A stretch of DNA of 64,000 nt from assembly GCA_038226305.1 (NCBI GenBank), contig JBBRQN010000008.1:1-64000 (forward strand). The letters run 5' to 3'. This document shows, piece by piece, positions 24,016 through 31,179 of this stretch (its first letter is position 1; every line of letters begins with the position of its first letter). Position numbers and translations under genes: made by a program. Below the pieces are notes generated by a model. The model was given only the letters and a program-made list of their open reading frames with translations. It did no database searches and was not told where the DNA came from. Source of the stretch: JASLDZ01 sp038226305 (GTDB taxonomy: Bacteria; Pseudomonadota; Alphaproteobacteria; Caulobacterales; Caulobacteraceae).

Positions 24016-24699
24016 CTAGACCTGCAGCCGATATCCGCCTGCCTCGGTGATCAGCAGCTTCTCGGGGCTCTCGCCTTCGACCTTCTGGCGAAGGCGGTAG
24101 ATATGCGTCTCAAGCGTATGGGTGGTGACGCCTGCGTTGTAGCCCCACACCTCGGCCAAAAGCTCCTCCCGGCCGATAGCCTGGCCGCCGGCGCGGTAGA
24201 GGTATTTCAGGATCGAGGTCTCCTTCTCAGTCAGGCGCACCTTCTTGCCCTTGGGGTCGAGCAGCACCTTCTGGGCGGGGCGGAACTCGAACGGGCCGAT
24301 GTGGAACACGGCATGCTCGCTCTGCTCGTGGGCCCGCAGCTGCGCCCGGATGCGCGCCAGCAGCACCGCGATGCGGAACGGCTTCGAAACGTAGTCGTCG
24401 GCGCCCGCATCCAGCCCGGCCACGGTGTCCTCGTCGGAGCTTTGGGCGGTGAGCATGATCACCGGAGCGCTGATGTCGGCCTCGCGCAGGCGGCGGCAGA
24501 CCTCCCGGCCGTCGATGTCCGGCAGGTCGAGGTCGAGGAGGATCAGGTCGGGGGTGCGGGCGGCCGCCGACTCCAGCCCGGCGAGGCCCGTGGAGGCCTC
24601 TTCGGTAGTGAAGTCCGCCTCGGCCGCGATCTGTTCGGCCAGGGCGCCCCGCAGGTCGTCGTCGTCGTCGATGATCAGGATGATCTTGCGTTGAGCCAT
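24016..24699 (-). CDS. OmpR-family response regulator (CenR-like)
   Basis: 227 residues from ATG 24699. Receiver domain with acidic pocket IIDDDDDLRGALAEQ, phosphoacceptor Asp56 in LLDLDLPDIDG, conserved Thr in VIMLTAQSSDED and Lys in VSKPFRIAVLLARIR; then a C-terminal winged helix (RLTEKETSILKYLYRAGGQA, WGYNAGVTTHTLETHIYRLR). The wording of these blocks matches the conserved alphaproteobacterial regulator type that includes CenR, an essential envelope-control regulator in Caulobacter, but I cannot prove orthology. No histidine kinase is adjacent. Convergent with xthA, three bases apart. Confidence 0.9.
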   Translation of the reverse strand: MAQRKIILIIDDDDDLRGALAEQIAAEADFTTEEASTGLAGLESAAARTPDLILLDLDLPDIDGREVCRRLREADISAPVIMLTAQSSDEDTVAGLDAGADDYVSKPFRIAVLLARIRAQLRAHEQSEHAVFHIGPFEFRPAQKVLLDPKGKKVRLTEKETSILKYLYRAGGQAIGREELLAEVWGYNAGVTTHTLETHIYRLRQKVEGESPEKLLITEAGGYRLQV

Positions 24700-24836
24700 G
24701 CGGGAAGCTTTGCCCCGATCGCGCGCCCTAGCCAAGCGAAGGCCGCGTTGGCCAAGGCAGCGTCGGGTGGGCTTGAGCGCGGCGCGCCCGCCCGTATGGT
24801 GCGCCGCGGCGGGCCAGTGAGGCGGAGAGACTGATC

Positions 24837-26447
24837 ATGATGGTTCGGATGAAGGCGCTGGGCGCCGTCGCAGGCGCGGCCCTCGTGACCGCGGCGCTGA
24901 TCCCATCGGGAGCGACGGCGCAGGGCAAGCGCAAGGCCGCAGCCGCCCCCGCCGCGGCAACCGCAGCCGTGCCGCTGGCTGCCGGCAGCGGCGGGCGTCG
25001 CCTGCCCCTGCCCGAGGTGCTCGTACCCCTCGACCGCACCCTGATCGCCAACGCCGAGGCCCTGCGCGACGCGGCGCTTAAGGACAACGCCGCCTATTCG
25101 ATCCTGGAATCCCTCACCACCGAGTTCGGCCCCCGCCCCGCGGGCTCGGATGCAGAGCATCGCGCCGCCCTGTGGGCCGCCGGCAAGATGAAGGCCCTGG
25201 GCTTCGACAACGTGCGCATCGAAAGCTTCCCCGTCACCCAGTGGGAGCGGGGGGAGGAGTCGGCGCAGGTGCTGTCGCCGTTCCCGCAACGGCTCGTGCT
25301 GGCCGCCCTCGGCGGCTCGGTCGCCACCCCGCCGCAGGGGATCGACGCCGAGATCGTGGTCTTCAAGACCTACGAGGAGCTGCTGGCGCAGGCGCCGCAG
25401 TCGCTCACCGGGCGGATCGTGGTGGTCACCCAGCCGATGGCGGCCACGGGCGATGGCTCGGGCTATGGCGCGGCCTACCGCATCCGGGCGCTCGGACCGT
25501 CGGAGGCTGCCAAGCGAGGCGCCGCCGCCTACCTGATCCGCTCCCTGGCCACGGACACCCGCCGCCTGCCGCACACGGGCAGCATGACCTATGACCCGCA
25601 GTTCCCGCGCATCCCCGCCGCCGCCCTCTCCGCGCCCGACGCCGAGCAGCTGGAGCGCATGGTGGCCCGGGGCAAGCCGGTGCGCCTGCGCCTCGTGCTC
25701 ACCCCCACCGTTCGCCAGTCGACCAGCGACACGGTGATCGGAGAGATCCGCGGCTCCTCCACCCCCAACGAGATCGTGCTGATCGGCGGCCACCTCGACA
25801 GCTGGGACCTGGGCACGGGCGCCATCGACGACGGGGCGGGCGTGGCCACCACCCTGGCCGCCGCCGCGCTGATCAAGGACATGCCCACCCGCCCCAAGCG
25901 CACCATCCGCGTCGCCCTGTGGGGAGCCGAGGAGATCGGCATCTCGGGCATCGCCTATGCCGCGGCCCACGGAGCGGCCGAGCAGGCCCGCCACGCCATC
26001 GCCAGCGAGTGCGACCTGGGCGCCGACCGCGTCTACGCTGTGCAGCTGCCCAAGGGGGCGGCGGCCTCGGCCTTCGGGCGCGGCCTCGCCCGGGTTCTGG
26101 CCCCCCTGCGCGCCTACGTGTCGCCCGAGCCCGCCCTCGATGGCGGCTCTGACCTGGAGGAGCTGCGTGGCGTGCCCCTGGCCGCCCTGAAGCAGGACGC
26201 CACCCGCTATTTCGAACTGCACCACACGCCTGACGACACCTTGGACAAGGTCGACCCGGTCAACCTGAACCAGAACGTCGCCGCCTGGGCGGCCTTCACC
26301 TATCTGGCCGCCGACTCCGGTGTGAACTTCCGCACCATTGGCGATCCGGCGGCGACGGCAGCGGCTTCGGCCGCGGCGGCCTCCACCAAGCCGTTCAGCG
26401 ATGCCCGCCCGCCGGTGGCCGAGCCCGCCAAGGCTCCGCCCCGGTGA
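24837..26447 (+). CDS. M28 family metallopeptidase, exported
   Basis: 536 residues. Signal peptide at the N-terminus (MKALGAVAGAALVTAALIPS then GATAQ). Zn-dependent aminopeptidase/carboxypeptidase fold: SLTTEFGPRPAGSDAEHRAA, a protease-associated insert (about residues 170-290), IGGHLDSWDLGTGAIDDGAG with the metal-binding His and Asp, VALWGAEEIGISG with the catalytic Glu pair, and FELHHTPDDTLDKVD with the last metal His. GGAG ten bases upstream of ATG 24837. The stop overlaps the next start as GTGA, so the DUF6065 gene is coupled to it. Confidence 0.92.
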   Translation: MMVRMKALGAVAGAALVTAALIPSGATAQGKRKAAAAPAAATAAVPLAAGSGGRRLPLPEVLVPLDRTLIANAEALRDAALKDNAAYSILESLTTEFGPRPAGSDAEHRAALWAAGKMKALGFDNVRIESFPVTQWERGEESAQVLSPFPQRLVLAALGGSVATPPQGIDAEIVVFKTYEELLAQAPQSLTGRIVVVTQPMAATGDGSGYGAAYRIRALGPSEAAKRGAAAYLIRSLATDTRRLPHTGSMTYDPQFPRIPAAALSAPDAEQLERMVARGKPVRLRLVLTPTVRQSTSDTVIGEIRGSSTPNEIVLIGGHLDSWDLGTGAIDDGAGVATTLAAAALIKDMPTRPKRTIRVALWGAEEIGISGIAYAAAHGAAEQARHAIASECDLGADRVYAVQLPKGAAASAFGRGLARVLAPLRAYVSPEPALDGGSDLEELRGVPLAALKQDATRYFELHHTPDDTLDKVDPVNLNQNVAAWAAFTYLAADSGVNFRTIGDPAATAAASAAAASTKPFSDARPPVAEPAKAPPR

Positions 26448-27250
26448 ACGCCCCCGTCGGCACCCCGCCGCCGCAGCAGGGCATAGGTCCGCGCGACCTG
26501 CGCACGCCCCAGCTGGAGTGCTTCCCCGTGATTGGCCGGCCGCCGGAGATCGTGCCCGGCCGCCCCGACCGCCCGTGGATGGACAAGTTCGCCCAGCGCC
26601 ACCCCTATCGCTGCCTGCCGCTGACCATGGCCAACACCACCGGCTGGGAGGTGCTGAACCCCTTCGGCTTCGCGGCCGAGTGGAACGGCGGCAAGGCGGC
26701 CACCGACATCCGGTTCATGCCCGACCGGCCTCACCCCGACTTCGACGACATCGTGAAGTCGCACTTCACCGACGGGGTGATCACCTTCCACCCGGGCTAT
26801 CTGTTCCGCACCTCGCCGGGGTGGGACATGCTGTGCTCCGGCCCGCCCAACCACCTGAAGGACGGCATCCAGCCCCTGGTGGGCCTCGTGGAGACCGACT
26901 GGCTGCCCTTCCCCTTCACCATGAACTGGCGCTTCACCCGGCCTGGGCGCGTGCGGTTCGAGAAGGGCGAGGCGTTCTGCTTCCTCAGCCTGCAGCCGCA
27001 CCGCACGATGGACCTCGTGCAGCCCATCCAGCGCTCGCTCAACGGCGACCTGGCCCTGAAGGCGCAGTACGACCTGTGGATAAAGGAGCGCGCGGGCTTC
27101 AACCAGCGCCTGGCCAAGAACGACCCGGAAACCGTGCGCGAGGCGTGGCAGCGCTTCTACTTCAAGGGCGAGCAGCCCGAGAACGTCGGACCCGAGCCCG
27201 CGGACCACATCAACAAGCGCCGCCTGAAGAGCCCCAAGCTCGGCCGCTGA
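26444..27250 (+). CDS. DUF6065 family protein
   Basis: 268 residues, soluble. Conserved features are aromatic and Pro-rich: ECFPVIGRPPEIVPGRPDRP, WMDKFAQRHPYRCLPLTMAN, TTGWEVLNPFGFAAEWNGGK and FPFTMNWRFTRPGRVRFEKG. This matches DUF6065, an uncharacterised family; the body recalls small-molecule-binding beta folds, but no catalytic set is obvious. GTG 26444 overlaps the M28 stop by four bases. Function unknown. Confidence 0.8.
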   Translation: MNAPVGTPPPQQGIGPRDLRTPQLECFPVIGRPPEIVPGRPDRPWMDKFAQRHPYRCLPLTMANTTGWEVLNPFGFAAEWNGGKAATDIRFMPDRPHPDFDDIVKSHFTDGVITFHPGYLFRTSPGWDMLCSGPPNHLKDGIQPLVGLVETDWLPFPFTMNWRFTRPGRVRFEKGEAFCFLSLQPHRTMDLVQPIQRSLNGDLALKAQYDLWIKERAGFNQRLAKNDPETVREAWQRFYFKGEQPENVGPEPADHINKRRLKSPKLGR

Positions 27251-27280
27251 CCGGCGGGGAGGCAGGTGCAAACCTCGCGC

Positions 27281-27310
27281 TTGCCAAGCCCGCATGCCTC
27301 TGGGTATAAG
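27281..27310 (+). promoter_or_regulatory. Promoter of tRNA-Gly
   Basis: TTGCCA (27281-27286) and TATAAG (27305-27310) with an 18-base spacer, about 50 bases before the tRNA. A good housekeeping promoter candidate. Confidence 0.6.
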
Positions 27311-27360
27311 CCGCCCTCCCCGCGGGGCCTGTCGCTTTTCAGGCCTCGCCGCACGACCGA

Positions 27361-27435
27361 GCGGGCGTAGCTCAGGGGTAGAGCATCACCTTGCCAAGGT
27401 GAGGGGCGAGCGTTCGAATCGCTTCGCCCGCTCCA
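27361..27435 (+). tRNA. tRNA-Gly (anticodon GCC)
   Basis: 75 bases including an encoded CCA end. The acceptor arm GCGGGCG pairs with CGCCCGC, the D-arm reads GCTC...GAGC, the anticodon stem TCACC/GGTGA encloses TTGCCAA, and the T-arm GAGCG-TTCGAAT-CGCTT is standard. The anticodon GCC reads GGC and GGT codons. No integrase or duplicated tRNA end is seen next to it. Confidence 0.97.
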
Positions 27436-27498
27436 GTCTGCCTTCAGCGGTTTCCGGCGGGCTTGCGCTGGCTCGCTTGTGGTCTTGCTGGTCCAAGT

Positions 27499-27539
27499 TA
27501 AGCTGAATCCGCCCGCCCCGGCGCTTCGAATTCAGCTTA
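27499..27539. repeat. 10-bp perfect inverted repeat overlapping the 27539 start codon
   Basis: TAAGCTGAAT (27499-27508) and ATTCAGCTTA (27530-27539) are perfect inverted repeats with a 21-base loop; the final A is the first base of the ATG. It could be a protein operator or an RNA stem that hides the translation start. Confidence 0.55.
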
Positions 27540-29086
27540 TGGTCGTGTCCATGTTCGCCGCTCCACCTCCGCCGCAGGTCGATGCCGTGCGCTGGCTTGA
27601 GGAACCTTCGGCCTCCGACATCGCCGACGCCGCGCTCCTTATGGGGGCGCCCGCCAACATCCCGCTGGAACTCTCCCTCAGCTGCGTGGTGCGAGGGGAC
27701 GGGCGCCTCGAGGCCTGCAACGCCGGAGGGGGCCAGCAGGCCTCATGGATGGCAGCCGAAGCCCTTCGGCTGAAGGGAAAATACCGACTCGACCGGTTGC
27801 TCCACCCCAGCCCCTCCATCACCTTCACCCTCCGCTTCCCCAAGCGCTACGACCGCGATGCCGTCGCGTCGGTGCAGCCGACCGAAGCCCAGGTCAGGGC
27901 GCTGGGCGAAAAGGGCGCGACGCATCTCATCTGCAGTATCGGGATCGACGGGATCGCATCTCGTTGCAGGTCCGTCGGCCTGGATGACCGAGATCAGCCC
28001 GTGCGACCGGCGGCCGAACAGGCAGTGGCCCTCTACCGTTTCAAGCCTGCGCTCCTCAACGGGGCACCCGTCGAAGTGCGCAAGTTCCTGACCCTCAGTC
28101 TGGGCACCGCCGACATCACCGAGCCGCAGTGGCAGCAGCAGCCGGCTCAGGAGTTTCTCAACAGCCTGTTCCCGCAGATGGCCGGTCTGACCGGGCTCGA
28201 CGGCCAAGTGCTGATGAATTGCGAGGTGACTGTCAGCGGCACCCTTTCAAATTGCAGGGTCGAGCAGGAATATCCGACCGATTCCGGTTTCGGAGAAGCG
28301 GCGCTTGGGGCCGCCTCAAAATTCAGGATGAAGCCTGCCCTTCGAGACGGCAGCCCTGTCGGCGGGCGCCACGTGCGTATCCCCATTCGGTTCAAGGGGG
28401 CGGGCTCACGCTTCGGCAGCGAGACGGTGCGTTTCATGGAGTCTCCGCCCTACAGCGCGGTGCCCACCGCTGACGACGTTCTGGCCGTCTTCCCCGAGAA
28501 GGCGAAGGCGGAGCGGGTGTTCAAGAAGCGATCGTTCCGGTGTCGCATCGGGGAGGACGGCTCGCTGCGAGACTGCGATCCTGTGGATGCGCACGAAGAG
28601 GCGGGCTTCGATGCGGCTGCCCGACCGCTCCTTTCAAAATTTCGCGTGGCCGTTCCGAACTACAACCCCAACCGAGACGGCCCGATCTACATCAACGTGC
28701 CGATCGACTTCTCGGCCCAGGCGTTGGACCGCCCGACGCCGCGCTACCTCAAGTCGATCGCCTGGTATCGCAGCCCCGCTCCGTCCCAGGTGCTCGCCGC
28801 CTACCCCCCTTCCGCGGCCAACGCCGGGATTCTGAGCGGCACGGGCGTGGTGGATTGCGCCATAACGGCCAGCGGCACGCTGCAGGAATGCATGGTGGTC
28901 GGAGAGACGCCGCCTGCCGCCGGGTTCGGGGCGTCGGCTCTGGCCATCGCGTCGTTGATGCAGGCGAGCCTGTGGACGCGTAACGGCGACCCGACCTCCG
29001 GGGGGCGGGTGCGCCTGCCCCTCAAGTTCATCTACAGCGGAGATGACGCGAAGCCGCCCTCCGCCCCGTCGAATCCCTCGCCATAG
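27539..29086 (+). CDS. Protein of five TonB-C-like repeats, each with a CX10C pair
   Basis: 515 residues. Five copies of a TonB C-terminal-like beta-alpha-beta unit occur at roughly residues 35-105, 115-195, 215-295, 315-400 and 420-505. Each holds the pair C-X10-C around a turn: CVVRGDGRLEAC, CSIGIDGIASRC, CEVTVSGTLSNC, CRIGEDGSLRDC, CAITASGTLQEC, then an Ala-rich helix and a final strand such as RHVRIPIRFKG or GRVRLPLKFIYSG. Single TonB-C domains link energy transducers to outer-membrane receptors; a chain without a membrane anchor is odd. An upstream in-frame GTG at 27479 would add RIQLMVVSMFAA, a weak possible signal sequence; Cys pairs would favour a periplasmic site. Confidence 0.72.
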   Translation: MVVSMFAAPPPPQVDAVRWLEEPSASDIADAALLMGAPANIPLELSLSCVVRGDGRLEACNAGGGQQASWMAAEALRLKGKYRLDRLLHPSPSITFTLRFPKRYDRDAVASVQPTEAQVRALGEKGATHLICSIGIDGIASRCRSVGLDDRDQPVRPAAEQAVALYRFKPALLNGAPVEVRKFLTLSLGTADITEPQWQQQPAQEFLNSLFPQMAGLTGLDGQVLMNCEVTVSGTLSNCRVEQEYPTDSGFGEAALGAASKFRMKPALRDGSPVGGRHVRIPIRFKGAGSRFGSETVRFMESPPYSAVPTADDVLAVFPEKAKAERVFKKRSFRCRIGEDGSLRDCDPVDAHEEAGFDAAARPLLSKFRVAVPNYNPNRDGPIYINVPIDFSAQALDRPTPRYLKSIAWYRSPAPSQVLAAYPPSAANAGILSGTGVVDCAITASGTLQECMVVGETPPAAGFGASALAIASLMQASLWTRNGDPTSGGRVRLPLKFIYSGDDAKPPSAPSNPSP

Positions 29087-29088
29087 GC

Positions 29089-29523
29089 TCAGTCCTCCCG
29101 CACCCTCCCCCGCCCGGCCTTCACCCCTGAGCGCAGCGCCTTGCCTTTCAGGCGGTCGAGTTTGGAGCCGAGGGTCGGGCGGGTCGGGCGGCGGCGTTTG
29201 GGGCGGATGGCGGCCTGGCGGATGAGGGCGAGCAGGCGCTCCCGCGCTTCTTCCCTGTTGAGCTGCTGGGACGAGCGGGTCTGGGCGAAGAGCACGATCA
29301 CGCCCTCCAGCGTCAGGCGTGAGCCCGCCAGCGCCTCCAGCCGCGCCTTCACGTCGTCGGGCAGGCCGGGGGAGCGGCGGATGTCGAAACGCAGCTCCAC
29401 CGCGCTCGAGGTCTTGTTCACATGCTGGCCGCCCGGCCCCTGGGCGCGGACGAACCGCTCGGTCAGCTCGTCTTCGCGGATGGTGATCGCAGGGGTGACG
29501 ACGATCTCGCCCGAACCGGCCAT
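29089..29523 (-). CDS. arfB: Alternative ribosome-rescue factor / peptidyl-tRNA hydrolase ArfB
   Basis: 144 residues. Class-I release-factor-like domain with the catalytic GGQ at residues 31-33 (FVRAQGPGGQHVNKTSSAVE) and a basic disordered C-terminal tail (RPKRRRPTRPTLGSKLDRLK) that enters the empty mRNA channel. It frees stalled ribosomes without a stop codon. Start ATG 29523 overlaps the stop of the YcaQ-like gene by one base (TGATG). Confidence 0.93.
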   Translation of the reverse strand: MAGSGEIVVTPAITIREDELTERFVRAQGPGGQHVNKTSSAVELRFDIRRSPGLPDDVKARLEALAGSRLTLEGVIVLFAQTRSSQQLNREEARERLLALIRQAAIRPKRRRPTRPTLGSKLDRLKGKALRSGVKAGRGRVRED

Positions 29524-30761
29524 CAGGGCGGCCCCTGAAGCTCGACGGCCTCGGCCAGGGCCGTGCTCAGGTCTCCCCTCGGGTGGGCGACCACCCGCTC
29601 CAGCCCCAGCCAGCGCGCCATGCTGTTCAGCTGAGCGCCGAGCGCCTCGGCTGTGTGGGCTGGGGCATGCGGCTCGGCGTGGGCGGCCTGCACATGCAGG
29701 ATGCCCGCCGCCTTGTCGCGCTTGAGGTCGACGCGGGCCACGAGGCGATCTCCCAACAGGAACGGCAGCACATAGTAGCCGTGTTCGCGCTTCTGCGCCG
29801 GAGTGTAGATCTCCAGTCGGTAGCGAAAGTCATAGAGCCGCTCGGTGCGGGGGCGGAACCACACCACAGGGTCGAAGGGTGCCAGAAGCGCCGACGCCTC
29901 CACTCGGCGGGGGCGGCGGGCCTCCCGGTGCAGGAAGGCGGGCTTGTCCCAGCCCTGCACCTCAACGGGGATCAGCACGCCCTCCTCCACCAGCGTGGCG
30001 AGGGCGGGGGCGGCGTCGGCCGGCTTCTGGCGGAAGTAGTCGCGCAGGTCGCCGGAGGTGGCGACGCCGAGCGCCCGGGCGGCGCGCTCCATCAGGGCGC
30101 GGTGGGCGTCGGGCTCAGGCGGAGTGGGCAGGTCGAGCACGCTGGCGGGCAGCACGCGCTCGGGCAGATCGTACACTCGCTCGAAGCTGGCGCGGCGGGT
30201 GGCGGTGGTCACGAGGCCCGCCCAGAACAGCCACTCCAGCGCGCCCTTGCCCTCGCTCCAGCCCCACCAACCGCCCGAACCCTTCATGCCCTCGAGGTCC
30301 GAGGCGGCGAGCGGCCCCTCGGCGCGGATGCGCTCCAGGATCGCCAGGGCCACGGGCCGCTTCTCCCCCGCGTAGCCCTTGAGCGCGCCGTAGGTGCCAC
30401 CCCCCGCCTCTGCCCGGGCCATGCGCCAGCGCAAGAGCGGCTGCAGCGCCATGGGCAGGAGCGATGCCTCGTGCGCCCAGTACTCGAACAGGGTGCGGGT
30501 CTGACGCTTGCCCCAGGCCGCCTCGTGCAGGCGGGCGATGGGATAGGGGCCGAGGCGGCTGAACGCGGGCAGGTGGTGGGCGCGGGCGATCACGCTCACC
30601 GAATCCATCTGCAACAGGGCCGTTCGGCTCAGCACCCGGGCCAGGGCGGACGGCCGGGAGGCGTCGGAAACCGGCGCGTCGGCGAAGCCCTGGGCGGCCA
30701 GGGCGATGCGACGGGCGGTGTGGCCGGAAAGTCGCTCCACGGAAAATCCGTATCTTTTCAT
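29523..30761 (-). CDS. YcaQ/AlkZ-like winged-helix DNA glycosylase
   Basis: 412 residues. The HTH_42 superfamily signature ARVLSRTALLQMDSVSVIAR then AHHLPAFSRLGPY contains the QxD catalytic motif (Gln, Asp about residue 52-54) of YcaQ, which unhooks interstrand DNA cross-links. Three winged-helix segments follow, and the C-terminal part RRVEASALLAPFDPVVWFRP then ERLYDFRYRLEIY and KREHGYYVLPFLLGDRL is the usual barrel. ATG 30761 is taken; GTG eight codons on is possible and no good ribosome site is seen. Likely co-transcribed with arfB. Confidence 0.87.
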   Translation of the reverse strand: MKRYGFSVERLSGHTARRIALAAQGFADAPVSDASRPSALARVLSRTALLQMDSVSVIARAHHLPAFSRLGPYPIARLHEAAWGKRQTRTLFEYWAHEASLLPMALQPLLRWRMARAEAGGGTYGALKGYAGEKRPVALAILERIRAEGPLAASDLEGMKGSGGWWGWSEGKGALEWLFWAGLVTTATRRASFERVYDLPERVLPASVLDLPTPPEPDAHRALMERAARALGVATSGDLRDYFRQKPADAAPALATLVEEGVLIPVEVQGWDKPAFLHREARRPRRVEASALLAPFDPVVWFRPRTERLYDFRYRLEIYTPAQKREHGYYVLPFLLGDRLVARVDLKRDKAAGILHVQAAHAEPHAPAHTAEALGAQLNSMARWLGLERVVAHPRGDLSTALAEAVELQGPP

Positions 30762-30804
30762 TTGTTAGAGAGGAACAGTTGCGAATACTGGCAGTTGGCG
30801 CGTC

Positions 30805-31179
30805 ATGGATTTCCAGATGTCGAGTGCTAGAGCCATACTGGTGGTAGACGACGAAGCCCTCGTACGCATGTACGCGGTGGACGTTCTCTGCGACGCTGGC
30901 CACGAGGTCTTCGAGGCCGCCTGCGCCCAGGAGGCGCTGGACGTGCTCGACTCGCACCCCGAAATCGGCGTGCTGTTCACCGACATCAACATGCCCGGCC
31001 GCCTCGATGGCCTCGACCTCGCGCGGATGGTCAATCGCCGCCGCCCCGACGTGCACATCATCCTCACCTCCGGTCGTCTGCGCCCTGCCGAGGCCGACAT
31101 TCCGGACGATGGGCGCTTCCTGTCCAAGCCCTACGCGGGCGAGGCCGTGATCAGCCTCGTGCGCCAGTTGATGGGCTGA
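30805..31179 (+). CDS. Stand-alone receiver-domain response regulator
   Basis: 124 residues, receiver domain only. Acidic pair in ILVVDDEALVRMYAVDVL, phosphoacceptor Asp60 in VLFTDINMPG, Thr/Ser in IILTSGRL and Lys in FLSKPYAGE. No output domain, so it would act by protein contact as CheY or DivK do. ATG 30805, with ATG 30817 possible. Its 3' end overlaps the convergent membrane-protein gene by 29 bases. The cognate kinase is not in the window. Confidence 0.9.
   Translation: MDFQMSSARAILVVDDEALVRMYAVDVLCDAGHEVFEAACAQEALDVLDSHPEIGVLFTDINMPGRLDGLDLARMVNRRRPDVHIILTSGRLRPAEADIPDDGRFLSKPYAGEAVISLVRQLMG

Noticed and set aside
27361..27540. tRNA-Gly as an integration site
   Set aside because: No duplicated tRNA end and no integrase within the window; the nearby inverted repeat does not match the tRNA.
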